From assembly GCF_000513115.1 (NCBI RefSeq), contig NZ_BAUU01000001.1:124001-188000 (forward strand): 64,000 nt of DNA, in the 5' to 3' direction. Source of the DNA: Halalkalibacter hemicellulosilyticusJCM 9152 (lineage in GTDB: Bacteria; Bacillota; Bacilli; Bacillales; Bacillaceae_D). Below the pieces are notes generated by a model that saw only the letters and a list, made by a program, of their open reading frames with translations, was not told where the DNA came from and searched no databases. Shown piece after piece: positions 1 to 9,343 of the stretch (position 1 is the stretch's first letter; every line of letters begins with the position of its first letter). The position numbers were made by a program, and so were the translations under genes.

Positions 1-867
1 GGAATTGTATTTGTTTCTTTTACCGACATTTATTTATTTTGTTCTCTTCCATTATGTTCCAATGTATGGAGTGCAAATTGCCTTTCGTGATTATACTCCC
101 GGATTTGGCATAACAAGTAGCCCTTGGGTAGGTTTTGAACATTTTATTCGATTCTTTGAATCATATCAATTTTGGAATTTGATTTATAATACTTTTTCAT
201 TAAGTGCGCTTCAGCTGTTAATTACCTTTCCATTACCAATCATTGTGGCGCTTATGTTAAATCAACTTGTATTTAAACGATATAAAAAGTTTGTACAAAC
301 CGTTATTTATGCGCCTCATTTTATTTCTGTTGTTGTTTTAGTTGGGATGGTCTATGTTTTCTTTTCAGGAAATGGCCTTATCAACAACTTTTTATCACTA
401 ATTGGACTGGATGAAATTCGATTTTTAACAGAGCCCACGTGGTTTAAGCCTCTATATTTAGGTTCAAGTGTTTGGCAAGAGACGGGTTGGGCGGCAATTA
501 TTTATTTGGCAGCACTGGCAGCGTTAATCCTGAACTTCATGAAGCGGCTATTGTAGATGGAGCGAATAAGTTACAGCGTGTGATTCACGTTGATATTCCA
601 GCTATTTTACCAATTGCTATGATTCTACTCGTATTGTCGGTAGGAAATATTATGAACATTGGATTTGAGAAAGCTTATTTACTTCAGACACCGTTAAACC
701 AAACATCATCGGAAATCATACCGACTTATGTATATAAAGTAGGGCTTCAACAAGCTCAGTATAGTTTTGCTGCAGCAATTGGATTATTTAATGCAGTCAT
801 TAACTTATTTTTATTATGGTATGTCAATAGAGTGGCAAAGCGTTTATCAGGTAATGGATTATGGTAA
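1..867 (+). CDS. LplB-type sugar ABC transporter permease (5'-truncated, frameshifted)
   Basis: Inner-membrane permease of a CUT1 carbohydrate importer, LplB/YtcP-partner type. The window opens inside the gene: the first visible residues (LYLFLLPTFIYF, then the family motif FHYVPMYGVQIAF) lie in the first membrane segment, so roughly 30 N-terminal residues are missing. About 288 residues are visible, with six hydrophobic segments and the EAAIVDGA loop that contacts the ATPase. The frame breaks near 521: upstream reads ..IIYLAALAA, downstream ..VNPELHEAAIVDGA, and adding one base in the GCAGCG stretch restores one continuous protein. A sequencing indel is more likely than a true pseudogene because all neighbours are intact. 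It forms an operon with the next permease, 15 bp downstream. Family call is firm; the substrate is inferred from the GH32 gene downstream. Confidence 0.85.
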
Positions 868-882
868 AGGTGAGGTGAAATG

Positions 883-1779
883 ATGAATTTATCAACAATA
901 AAACGTACAAAAGAAGATAAAATATTTGATGTAATTAATATCTCATTATTAACAATTATGCTGCTCGCCATTTTGTATCCATTATACTTCATCGTAATTG
1001 CTTCTGTAAGTAATCCAGATCGTATTTTTGCTGGCGATGTGTGGTTATACCCTTTGGAGGTTACGTTCGAAGGCTATACAAGAATATTTCAAGATGGGAA
1101 GATATGGATTGGTTATAAAAATACAATTATCTATACAGTAATTGGAACAATTTTAAATGTCTCGTTAACATTAACAGCGGCTTATGCATTATCTAGGAAG
1201 GATTTTTATGGTCGGAATTTCTTCATGATTATGTTTGTTTTTACAATGTTCTTTTCAGGGGGATTAATTCCAACATATTTAATTGTTCAAAACTTAGGAA
1301 TGGTGAACACAATGTGGGCTATGATCATTCCAAAAGCGGTTGCGATTTGGAACATCATTGTTGCGAGAACGTTCTTTCAAGCAACGATTCCCAATGAGAT
1401 GCTTGAAGCAGCGAAAGTAGATGGGTGTTCAAATACGAAATTTTTCCTGAAAATTGTCTTACCATTGTCTAAGCCTATTATTGCTGTTATGGTGCTTTTC
1501 TACGCAGTTGGTCATTGGAATTCTTATTTTGATGCACTCGTGTATTTGAATAATGAAAGTTTATACCCGCTTCAGCTAATCTTAAGGAATATTCTGATTC
1601 AAAATGAAGCCGCAGCTACAATGGTAAGTGATCTTGATTCCGTTGCGGCACAGCAACGTATTGCTGATCTTATTAAATATGGCGTAATTATTGTAGGGAG
1701 TTTGCCATTGTTAATCGTGTATCCATTTATTCAAAAGTATTTTGTTCAAGGAGTTATGATTGGTGGAATAAAAGGATAA
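883..1779 (+). CDS. YtcP/LplC-type sugar ABC transporter permease
   Basis: Second permease of the same CUT1 importer, about 298 residues with six membrane segments. It carries the binding-protein-dependent permease loop EAAKVDGCSNTKFF and the typical C-terminus VQGVMIGGIKG. Two adjacent ATGs (880 and 883) follow a GAGGTGA ribosome site at 870-876; the second gives the better spacing. It lies between the LplB-type permease and the DUF624 gene in one transcription unit. No ATPase is encoded here, which is normal for CUT1 systems that share an MsmX-type ATPase (established for Bacillus subtilis, inferred here). Confidence 0.9.
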   Translation: MNLSTIKRTKEDKIFDVINISLLTIMLLAILYPLYFIVIASVSNPDRIFAGDVWLYPLEVTFEGYTRIFQDGKIWIGYKNTIIYTVIGTILNVSLTLTAAYALSRKDFYGRNFFMIMFVFTMFFSGGLIPTYLIVQNLGMVNTMWAMIIPKAVAIWNIIVARTFFQATIPNEMLEAAKVDGCSNTKFFLKIVLPLSKPIIAVMVLFYAVGHWNSYFDALVYLNNESLYPLQLILRNILIQNEAAATMVSDLDSVAAQQRIADLIKYGVIIVGSLPLLIVYPFIQKYFVQGVMIGGIKG

Positions 1780-1811
1780 TGAACCTCATAACAGCAGAGG
1801 AGGCTAGCTAT

Positions 1812-2414
1812 ATGACTGTTTTGAATTCAAGTCTATATCAAACATTAGAGAAGAGCATGAATTATATATTGTTAAACTTCCTTTGGCTACTTACTTGTTT
1901 ACCGATTGTTACTTTTTTCACGGGAACGATTGCCATGTTTGCTGTCATTAGAGACTGGCATATGAAAAAAGATGAGGGCGTAATTAAGCCATTTCTCAAA
2001 CATTTCAAGAAAAATATCAAGTCGAGTATACTCTTAGCTACTATTTGGCTGCCCTTGACCTATATCATGATTGTTAATCTTCATTTGCTAAATCCAACTA
2101 CTTCTATTATTAGCTTATTGATGACTTTTATAATAGGTGGGTTGTTCGTTATATTTCTTTATACAAGTCTGTATCTCTTCCCGGTGTTTGTTCATTTTGA
2201 ACTTCCTGTATTGAAGTTAATTCAAAATGCATTTTTTATAGCAACGAGTCAATGGAAATATACCATCATAGGTTTAGCTAGTCTTTTAGCTGTGGGAATG
2301 CTTTTGTATCACTTTCCTGTTTTAATGTTGTTTTTTACAAGTGTTTTTAGTTACTTCATATATGTTATTTGTTATAAATCCTTTCAGCAATTAGGAGCAT
2401 CATATTCTGGTTAA
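1812..2414 (+). CDS. DUF624 (YesL-like) membrane protein
   Basis: About 200-residue integral membrane protein with four to five hydrophobic segments (for example NYILLNFLWLLTCLPIVTFFTG near the N-terminus). The N-terminal pattern of a segment followed by a proline-rich TCLPIVTFFTGTIAMF stretch is typical of DUF624/YesL proteins, which sit beside LplABC-type importers and have no defined biochemical role. The ATG at 1812 is chosen because a GAGGAGG site (1797-1803) sits 8 nt upstream; a farther upstream in-frame ATG at 1779 overlaps the permease stop and has no ribosome site. The stop codon lies inside a 26-bp palindrome. Confidence 0.8.
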   Translation: MTVLNSSLYQTLEKSMNYILLNFLWLLTCLPIVTFFTGTIAMFAVIRDWHMKKDEGVIKPFLKHFKKNIKSSILLATIWLPLTYIMIVNLHLLNPTTSIISLLMTFIIGGLFVIFLYTSLYLFPVFVHFELPVLKLIQNAFFIATSQWKYTIIGLASLLAVGMLLYHFPVLMLFFTSVFSYFIYVICYKSFQQLGASYSG

Positions 2415-2435
2415 TCGTTTACGTAAACGATTAAC
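2410..2435. promoter_or_regulatory. Perfect 26-bp palindrome, candidate LacI-family operator
   Basis: Half-site GTTAATCGTTTAC followed directly by its exact reverse complement, with a central CG at the dyad. That architecture is typical of LacI/GalR-family sugar repressors. It has no loop and no U-tract, so it is not a terminator. It lies about 100 bp before the binding-protein gene and also covers the DUF624 stop codon. Likely role: sugar-responsive control of the binding-protein and GH32 genes. No LacI-family gene is visible in the window. Confidence 0.6.
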
Positions 2436-2536
2436 TTTGAGTGATTGGCTTAATTATTTATTTTTTGAAGGAGGTGATGGGCAAGAGAAACGGGTGTTTT
2501 AATTCTGTACTTTATTAAAAAAGGGGAGGAATAAGA

Positions 2537-4140
2537 ATGGGTAAAAAATTTGCAATAATCTGTTTGTTTTGTTTATTAGCTACTATGGTAGCGTGTTCTC
2601 AAGATTCTGGTGGAGAGGATGAGGGACAGGTAAATGAAAATGGAGATCATTTTAACGCAGAAGGTCTTCCGGTTGTTGATGAGAAAATCACATTGAATTT
2701 TGTTTCTCCTAAAGCTCCATTAGCACCTGATTATAATGAAATGGAAATCATTCAAACGTTAGAAGAGATGACAAATGTCCATATCGAATGGAATAATATA
2801 CCTGGTGAAGGGTATGAGGAACGGAAAAATTTAATGTTTGCAAGTGATGAGCTACCAGATGCTTTTTATAATGCGGATTTTACCGATTATGAAATCGTTC
2901 GGTACGGCAGATCGGGTCAAATTATTCCATTAGAAGATTTAATTGAAGAATACGCACCTAACTTAATGGAGATATTTGAGAAGCGACCTGAACTAAGAAG
3001 TATGGTTACAGCTCCTGACGGCCACATTTATTCGTTACCGAGAGCAGAAGAGATGGGGTTAGCGGCTGTTCCCAATTTTACATCGATAAATAAAGCTTGG
3101 TTAGATAAATTAGAGTTAGATGTTCCAACAACGCTAGATGAATATGGTGATGTATTAAGAGCATTTAGAGATCAAGATCCGAATGAATCAGGGAAAGACG
3201 ATGTTATTCCTTTAAGTTATATGCATAATTTTTGGACAGGAAACTTTGGAGATATGTTTGCGGCGTTTGGAGTACCAGATAATACAGAGCATCGAATTGT
3301 TCGTGATGGCGAAGTAATCTTTACTGCTGTGCAACCAGAATATAAAGAGGCGATTGAATATTATCATGGTTGGGTTGAAGAGGGGCTCATTGATTCCGAA
3401 TCATACATTCAAGATATTAGTCAGTATTTTGCGAAAGGAAAGACTGAGCCACCTTCATTAGGGTCGTATATTTGGTGGGAAACGGAAGAAATTGTTGGGC
3501 CTGAGCATGCAGATGATTATGTATTGTTACCCCCTTTAGAAGGCCGAATGGTCATAAAATGGTAGGTCGTTCAAATAATTCTGAATATGGCAGAGGGGCC
3601 TTTGTGATTACGGCTGCGAATGAACACCCAGAGATTACGATGAGGTGGGTCGATCAAATTTATGATCCGAAAATGTCTGCCCAAATAAGTTGGGGGCCAA
3701 TAGGAATCATTTATGAAGAAGATGAAAATGGAATGCTTATTAACAAAGAATTAGAAGAAGGAGTTTCAATGGGAGAGCTACGTCAACAAGTAGCACCAAA
3801 TGGACCAACAGTTGTCCTTGCAGAAGATTTTGGGACAGTGGTTGATATGGAGCCTAGAGCGAAGCAGAGGTTACAAGATATTGAAGAAGTGTATGCACCG
3901 TATCTTGTCGATGAAAATTTCCCACAAATCTTTTTCAGTGAAGAGGAGCTAGATCGAATTAATCGACTTGAAGTTGATATTATGGATTTCGTAGATCAAA
4001 AGCAAGCATCTTGGTTATTGAATGGTGGCATTGAAGATGAATGGGATAGTTATTTAGAACAGCTTGAACGTATGGGGTTAAATGAATTAATGGAAATTTA
4101 TCAAGATGGGCTAGATCGATTTAAATCAAATATTGAATAA
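2537..4140 (+). CDS. LplA-type extracellular sugar-binding lipoprotein (frameshifted)
   Basis: Substrate-binding lipoprotein of the upstream importer, about 534 residues once repaired. A signal peptide with lipobox VAC (Cys20) anchors it outside the membrane; a GGGGAGGA ribosome site precedes ATG 2537. The acidic, soluble body with an early ITLNFVSPKAPL strand fits the large LplA/YtcQ class. The frame is lost near 3544: inserting one C in the GGCCG stretch turns ..LEGRMVIKW-stop into ..LEGPNGHKMVGRSNNSEYG and joins the two halves. Unusually for this operon class the binding protein follows the DUF624 gene and is separated by an operator-like palindrome, suggesting its own promoter. Substrate presumed fructo-oligosaccharide from the GH32 neighbour. 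Confidence 0.85.
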
Positions 4141-4151
4141 TATTAGATAGA

Positions 4152-4181
4152 TGTCATGAGGTGGTGAATCACCCTCTGACA
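4152..4181 (+). other. Intercistronic hairpin between binding protein and GH32
   Basis: TGTCA (4152-4156) pairs with TGACA (4177-4181), continued by GAGG with CCTC and a bulged C. There is no U-tract, so it is more likely an mRNA-stabilising or attenuating structure than a full terminator. It would favour higher expression of the binding protein than of the enzyme. Confidence 0.45.
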
Positions 4182-4241
4182 CCTTCGATGGTTGTAGTCC
4201 CACTCATTGCTTAAGTGTAAAGATATTGGAGGTAGAAAAGG

Positions 4242-6503
4242 ATGGAGATGAGTACAAAGTTAAGTAATACCTTGATAGCACAATGGTCTTTTGAGGATGA
4301 AGGGAAGTTTACCATTGATACAATTGGAGGAACGAAAGATTCCATACATTATGTTTTTCACGATGCACTTTTTCAGCCGAGCAGAAATATAAAGCGAAGA
4401 AAAGGAATAAAAGGAAAGGCTTTATGGTTCGATGGTTTTTCCACATATGTTCAAAGAAAGAAAGAGCACGTGTCATTAAATAAAGAGGAATTGTCGGTTT
4501 CGATGTGGGTGGCTCCTTATTCATTTGGCGGGCTAGATCATGATAATGTAGCAGCTTTAATGAGTCAAAATGATCAAAGCAAAAAAAGAGGCTTCCTATT
4601 AGGTATAAAACAATATGGTTATCTTACATTTCAACTTGGCTTGGAGAAGAATTGGGAAGAACTGCTGGTGGATCAGTCGACCTTAGCTAAAAATAAATGG
4701 ACTTATGTTGTAGCAACCTATCATGCGCCTAGCGGAGAAATGATCATTTATGAAAATGGAAAAAAGTCAAGAGCTAAAAAAGTTGAAGCTGGGCAGTCTC
4801 TCCTTTTAGCAAGTGAAGATTTATTGATAGGTAAGCCAAATGAACCTCACATGATTGAAGAGACCTTTGCTTTAGGTATGTTTTGTGGATTGCTGGATGA
4901 AGTATGTCTATTTTCTAAAGCGTTATCAGAACAGGAAGTTTTAGCTACCTATCATGCCTATTTAGGCGAACGTGATGGCAAGCCACCTTCAATTGACGTA
5001 GAGAATTTAGTGATCGATCGACAAGAATTTATATTAGATCGACATCGTCCCCAATATCACCTGTCACCTCCGGGCCATTGGATGAATGAGCCGCATGCTC
5101 CGTTTTTCTATAAAGGAAAGTTTCATCTTTTTTATCAACATAATCCACAAGGGCCTTATTGGGGGAATATTCATTGGGGACATTGGGTTAGTGAGGATAT
5201 GATCCATTGGCAAGATTTGCCGATAGCCCTTTCTCCAGAATCGGAATCATTGGATCCTGATGGAGTATGGTCAGGGTGTGCTCATTATGATGATAATGGG
5301 TTACCTGTTTTATTTTTTACAGCTGGCAATCATCAATATATACCTAACCAAATGATTGGTTTAGCTAGGTGTACGACAGACGATAACGGCAATTCTAATT
5401 TAGAAAAGTGGGAAAAGTATGGTCGTCCTATTTTATCCCAGCCTAAAGGGTATGAACTAGATGATGATGGCTTTCGCGATCCGTTCGTTTGGAAAGAAGG
5501 GGATACATGGTATCAGCTTGTCGGCTCTGGAATAAAAGGCCGAGGCGGTACTGCGTTATTATTCGAATCAAAGAACTTACTACATTGGGAACATCGAGGA
5601 CCTCTTTATATAAGTGATTATGAGAAATTCCCTTATCTAGGTAAAATATGGGAGCTTCCAATTCTTCTTCCACTTGGTCAAGACAGTCATGGACAAGAGA
5701 AGCATTTATTTATTATTAGTCCAGTTGATGGTGATGCGGATGTAGAGGTATATTATTGGGTTGGTGAATGGAATCTTCAAAGTGGCCAATTCATCCCGGA
5801 TTTTGAAGAACCTCATTTGTTCGATGTAGGAGACTTTCATTTTACAGGACCAAGTGCAATGATTGATCCGACTACTAAGAGAATTATTTTATTTACTATT
5901 GCCCAAGGTGAACGACCACTAGAATATGAATATGCATCGGGATGGGCTCATAATGGTGGGCTACCGATCAGTGTCTTCTTAGGAGAGGACGACCGCATCC
6001 GTTTTAAACCAATAGATGAAGTGGAATCACTTCGAGAATCTAAGTTAGTCGATTTGAAAGATATTACTCTGGAGCATGCGAATGAAACATTACAATTTAT
6101 CGAAGGTGAAATGCTTGAAATCGTCATTCGAATCAAAGAACTTTCAAGCGAACACGTTGGTTTATACTTTAGACAATCAAAAGATCGCGTAGAGGAAACG
6201 TTACTATATTATGATCATGTAGTTGATCAATTAATCGTTGACCGAACAAAGACAACACTTGATAAGAAGGAGTGGACAACTGGTATCCAAGGTGGCAAAG
6301 TAGGTATAAATCAAAAGCAACCAATTCAACTCCGCATATTTCTTGATAAATCAATGGTAGAAGCATATATAAATGATCTTAAAAGCTTGACGACGAGAGT
6401 ATATCCAACAAGAGAGGATGCTGCCGGAATTTCAATTATGGGGGAAGAGAGTCAGATCATTGAGTCGGTTCAGGTTTGGAAAATGAAAAGTATATACATG
6501 TAA
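4242..6503 (+). CDS. GH32 fructan hydrolase/transferase with N-terminal LamG-like domain
   Basis: Glycoside hydrolase family 32 enzyme of 753 residues acting on beta-fructosides. Residues about 10-240 form a LamG/concanavalin-like jelly roll, about 265-570 the five-bladed GH32 propeller (YHLSPPGHWMNEPHAP, FRDP with Asp413, WELP with Glu471), and about 600-750 the GH32 beta-sandwich (LRIFLDKSMVEAYIND). The usual nucleophile motif WMNDPNG reads WMNEPHAP, with Glu283 in place of Asp. No signal peptide, so cytosolic: it would process oligosaccharides brought in by the adjacent importer. TGGAGG at 4227-4232 supports ATG 4242. Length exceeds simple invertases (about 480 residues) because of the added domain. 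A fructotransferase rather than a hydrolase cannot be excluded. Confidence 0.88.
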   Translation: MEMSTKLSNTLIAQWSFEDEGKFTIDTIGGTKDSIHYVFHDALFQPSRNIKRRKGIKGKALWFDGFSTYVQRKKEHVSLNKEELSVSMWVAPYSFGGLDHDNVAALMSQNDQSKKRGFLLGIKQYGYLTFQLGLEKNWEELLVDQSTLAKNKWTYVVATYHAPSGEMIIYENGKKSRAKKVEAGQSLLLASEDLLIGKPNEPHMIEETFALGMFCGLLDEVCLFSKALSEQEVLATYHAYLGERDGKPPSIDVENLVIDRQEFILDRHRPQYHLSPPGHWMNEPHAPFFYKGKFHLFYQHNPQGPYWGNIHWGHWVSEDMIHWQDLPIALSPESESLDPDGVWSGCAHYDDNGLPVLFFTAGNHQYIPNQMIGLARCTTDDNGNSNLEKWEKYGRPILSQPKGYELDDDGFRDPFVWKEGDTWYQLVGSGIKGRGGTALLFESKNLLHWEHRGPLYISDYEKFPYLGKIWELPILLPLGQDSHGQEKHLFIISPVDGDADVEVYYWVGEWNLQSGQFIPDFEEPHLFDVGDFHFTGPSAMIDPTTKRIILFTIAQGERPLEYEYASGWAHNGGLPISVFLGEDDRIRFKPIDEVESLRESKLVDLKDITLEHANETLQFIEGEMLEIVIRIKELSSEHVGLYFRQSKDRVEETLLYYDHVVDQLIVDRTKTTLDKKEWTTGIQGGKVGINQKQPIQLRIFLDKSMVEAYINDLKSLTTRVYPTREDAAGISIMGEESQIIESVQVWKMKSIYM

Positions 6504-6547
6504 TATTCTTAGCTGAATTATTGTTAGTATAAAAAATAGATGTTTAG

Positions 6548-6580
6548 GCGTGTTAAAGACTACTTTAGCGCGCTTTTTTT
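6548..6580 (+). terminator. Rho-independent terminator after GH32
   Basis: Eleven-base-pair stem (6548-6558 with 6563-6573, two G-U pairs), a four-base loop and seven T residues. It ends the fructan operon. Confidence 0.8.
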
Positions 6581-6673
6581 AATGCGCACATAACCGGTGG
6601 AATTTTAGAGAAAACTAGTTTAAAACCATCTTAAAACATCTAAAGAGTATCAAGTAACGAATGGAGGTTCTAA

Positions 6674-7177
6674 ATGAAGGATCGAAGTCTACTGTATCTT
6701 ATCACAGCAATCGGTATGTCTGGATGGGTATTGTTATTTCGGAAAAGAGATCATTTTAAAGACTGGTTAATTATTTATTTGTTCAAAACGCTCGTTTCGA
6801 CGTTAATGGATGGACCTGTTATTAAGAGGAAGTTCCTCCAGTATCCAATTCGTCTTTTTCCAAAGTGGTTCGATTCGAATATTGCTTTCTTATATTTAAT
6901 CTTTCCGATGCTATGCGTCATGTATAATCAATTTACTTACCAAATGAAACCTATTAAGACGTTTTTTAGTGTGTTTCTATTTAGTCTTCCTATGGCGGGC
7001 ATCGAGCATTGGCTTGAAAAAAGAACAAATTTAGTTGAATTTAATAAAGGCTGGACGTCTGTGCATACTATTTTCGTTTTAACGCTAACGTTTTGGTTTG
7101 TTCGCTTGTTCATTTATACTGTACGAAAGCTCGATAATAAGATGAGAGGCGGAGGGATTGAGGTAGGGGGTTCTTGA
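6674..7177 (+). CDS. CBO0543-type integral membrane protein
   Basis: A 167-residue protein with about four to five hydrophobic segments. The motif DWLIIYLFKTLVSTLMDG and a later GIEHWLEKRTNLVEF resemble the CBO0543 family of Bacillaceae/Clostridia membrane proteins of unknown function. GGAGG lies about 8 nt before ATG 6674. Monocistronic, just after the GH32 terminator. Function unknown. Confidence 0.65.
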   Translation: MKDRSLLYLITAIGMSGWVLLFRKRDHFKDWLIIYLFKTLVSTLMDGPVIKRKFLQYPIRLFPKWFDSNIAFLYLIFPMLCVMYNQFTYQMKPIKTFFSVFLFSLPMAGIEHWLEKRTNLVEFNKGWTSVHTIFVLTLTFWFVRLFIYTVRKLDNKMRGGGIEVGGS

Positions 7178-7305
7178 AGAGTATTGGTAAAATGAGAATC
7201 TGTATTAGAAAGGAAAAGTCGCAGATTTGGCAGGGGAGTAGCAAGAACGTGCACCGAAACGAGAATGGCAGTACTGACTAGAGAAATTTGAGCAAAAACG
7301 TATTG

Positions 7306-8385
7306 CTATTGGCTAGAAACGGGCGTATTTTTCTGATTGAGTATGGATAGTAATTCTCTACGGCTATGGACGTTTATTTTGGCGAAAATTGATTTTAAGT
7401 GATCCTGTACGGTATGCACCGAAATGTATAAGCGGCTAGCAATTTCCTTCGTTGTATGGCCATTGAAGATTTGCTCGACAATTTGAATTTCACGTTGTGT
7501 GAGACCGTAGTATAGGAGCGTATAGCTTAATCGTTCAAAAGGCTTTGTCTGTTGTGAAATAACAGCATATTGCTTAGAAAACTTCTCGCCTGTTAGTTGA
7601 GTTACATGAAGGGAGAGTAACTGACCATGTGCAGTCGGGATACTAACTGAATGTTGCTCATATTTCTGATCTCCTTTAGAGGTGGAACTTGCTTTTATTT
7701 TGGAGCATAGTGTTTCAATAGGACGAGGAAGTAAATCACCTTCCAATTGTTCCTGCTCACGTAATGAACTTAATAAAGAGTGTGCAGCCTCATTGGCAGA
7801 AAGTAGCTCAAACGTATCTGAAAGAATCATAATAGCCTGTTCTGATTGGGGAGTGCTCGGTGAAAAGGATGATTGGATTGTTAACCTTTTCACGGTTTTT
7901 GTTAAAATTGGTAGTAGGCTGTTTATGAGCTGTTGTTCTTCTTTAGAAAAAACGGGTTGATGCTCGGAACGAAAAAGGGTTACATATCCCCAACACTTTC
8001 CTTGGTCTATTAATGCAGCACGTAGCTCATCGTGATATCCAGCTGGTGCTAAAATGTATGTGTAACGATAACTAAGAGCTAGGTTTCCGTTAGTTGCATC
8101 ATGTAACGTTGCCATGTGAGGTGGTGAATCGACTAATTGGAAATAGTGATTATAATCAGAGCCTTTATGTTCATTTTCAAGAATGTATGAATGAATCGGC
8201 TCAATGGGCTTGTCGATGACAGCGCCAGTTGAGAGGAGGCTTTCTGGATCGATTGTCGTGAAGCATGCAGCAGTGAAAGAAATGCACGCTTTTAATTCAT
8301 TGAGTACAAATTGGCGGAATGTATAAGAATGCTGCTGGAAATCGGCTGTCGTTAGCTTGTTTTTTAGTTGATCAATATTCATCAT
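7306..8385 (-). CDS. LuxR-type helix-turn-helix transcriptional regulator
   Basis: 359-residue regulator. The C-terminal about 60 residues form a LuxR/GerE DNA-binding domain (LTQREIQIVEQIFNGHTTKEIASRLYIS, read from about residue 290), and the preceding region resembles a GAF/PAS-like sensory fold without a recognisable receiver domain. Two adjacent ATGs (8385 and 8382) follow AAGGGGA. Transcribed divergently from the methyltransferase cluster, so it may control that cluster or itself (inference). Ligand unknown. Confidence 0.8.
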   Translation of the reverse strand: MMNIDQLKNKLTTADFQQHSYTFRQFVLNELKACISFTAACFTTIDPESLLSTGAVIDKPIEPIHSYILENEHKGSDYNHYFQLVDSPPHMATLHDATNGNLALSYRYTYILAPAGYHDELRAALIDQGKCWGYVTLFRSEHQPVFSKEEQQLINSLLPILTKTVKRLTIQSSFSPSTPQSEQAIMILSDTFELLSANEAAHSLLSSLREQEQLEGDLLPRPIETLCSKIKASSTSKGDQKYEQHSVSIPTAHGQLLSLHVTQLTGEKFSKQYAVISQQTKPFERLSYTLLYYGLTQREIQIVEQIFNGHTTKEIASRLYISVHTVQDHLKSIFAKINVHSRRELLSILNQKNTPVSSQ

Positions 8386-8401
8386 AAGTCCCCTTCCAAT
8401 T

Positions 8402-8430
8402 AATATCCCAACTATGTGGGATATTTTTTT
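8402..8430 (+). terminator. Hairpin with T-tract in the luxR leader, + orientation
   Basis: AATATCCCA (8402-8410) pairs with TGGGATATT (8417-8425), followed by a run of T. On the + strand it is an intrinsic terminator for antisense transcription across luxR; on the - strand it lies in the luxR 5' leader. Either role is possible. Confidence 0.5.
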
Positions 8431-8450
8431 ATGTCGACTTTTTTTATAAT

Positions 8451-8465
8451 TGATAATGATTATTA
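8451..8465. promoter_or_regulatory. Fur-like box, with a -10-like TATAAT next to it
   Basis: TGATAATGATTATTA matches the 7-1-7 Fur core TGATAATnATTATCA at all but one position. TATAAT (8445-8450) abuts it; no convincing -35 is seen. It lies in the divergent region between luxR and the methyltransferase cluster, suggesting iron control of one or both. Confidence 0.55.
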
Positions 8466-8648
8466 CTACTATTTTACATGAGAAAAGAAAGGTCGGGAAG
8501 GAGAAATTGAAATGGTTAACTAGAGGTGCGAATTATTCCTGAAGAAATTACATGTGTGATGGGGGCATCGATTTGTCTATTTAAATGGGCCTCCTGTAAC
8601 TAAGGCAAAGGACATTACAGATTTAATGTTAAGGGGAGTGATTCAAAT

Positions 8649-9341
8649 ATGAAGTGGAATGATCCAAGCGTATATGAGTATGAGCAATCGATTCGACGTA
8701 AAATTGCGGGCTATCCATTGCTCTATGATATAACATCGCGGCTAATGACGGAGGCAGTCGCAAAACGTGAAGCGAACCTACTTGTTATTGGAGCAGGTGG
8801 AGGAGAAGAGCTTGTTACAATGGCGTCTAAAGAGAAAGGTTGGTCGTTCACGGCGATTGATGCGTCTCAACCGATGCTAGAGCTAGCGAGAGTACGTACT
8901 GATCGGGAGAAGGCAAATGATCGAATTCGTTATCGATTAACAACGTTAGAATCATTTTCTGAAAGTGCTCTTTATGATGGGGTTACTTGTCTACTTGTTT
9001 TGCATTTTGTGAAAGGAAAGGCTAACAAGCGTCAATTTTTGGAGAAGCTAGCCTCCTACATCCGAGCAGGTGCGCCACTTTGCTTAGCGATGATAAATGG
9101 TGATCCGACTAGTCGCGTTTTTTCTGTGCAAATGGCGGCTTGGAGAGAGCATATGATAAGTCAGGGAATAGAGGAACTTCAATTTGAGCAGTTTGCCGAC
9201 TCTATTGGGGATACGACAGACCTTATAACAGAGAAGGAGCTTCTAGCACTATTACGTAATTGTCAGTTTGAGGATGTAGGTTGCTATTTCCGTTCTTATT
9301 TGATTGATGCCTATATATGTTTTAAGAGGAGGCGAGAATAG
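8649..9341 (+). CDS. Class I SAM-dependent methyltransferase
   Basis: 230-residue protein with a Rossmann-type AdoMet site: motif I LLVIGAGGGEELV (about residues 38-51), the acidic post-strand-2 position in FTAIDASQPMLELAR, and a motif IV-like YDGVTCLLVLHFV. Probably a cytosolic small-molecule methyltransferase. AAGGGGAG precedes ATG 8649. The next gene starts 3 bp after its stop, indicating an operon. A Fur-like box upstream hints at a role in iron or metal metabolism (inference). Substrate unknown. Confidence 0.8.
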   Translation: MKWNDPSVYEYEQSIRRKIAGYPLLYDITSRLMTEAVAKREANLLVIGAGGGEELVTMASKEKGWSFTAIDASQPMLELARVRTDREKANDRIRYRLTTLESFSESALYDGVTCLLVLHFVKGKANKRQFLEKLASYIRAGAPLCLAMINGDPTSRVFSVQMAAWREHMISQGIEELQFEQFADSIGDTTDLITEKELLALLRNCQFEDVGCYFRSYLIDAYICFKRRRE

Positions 9342-9343
9342 TA

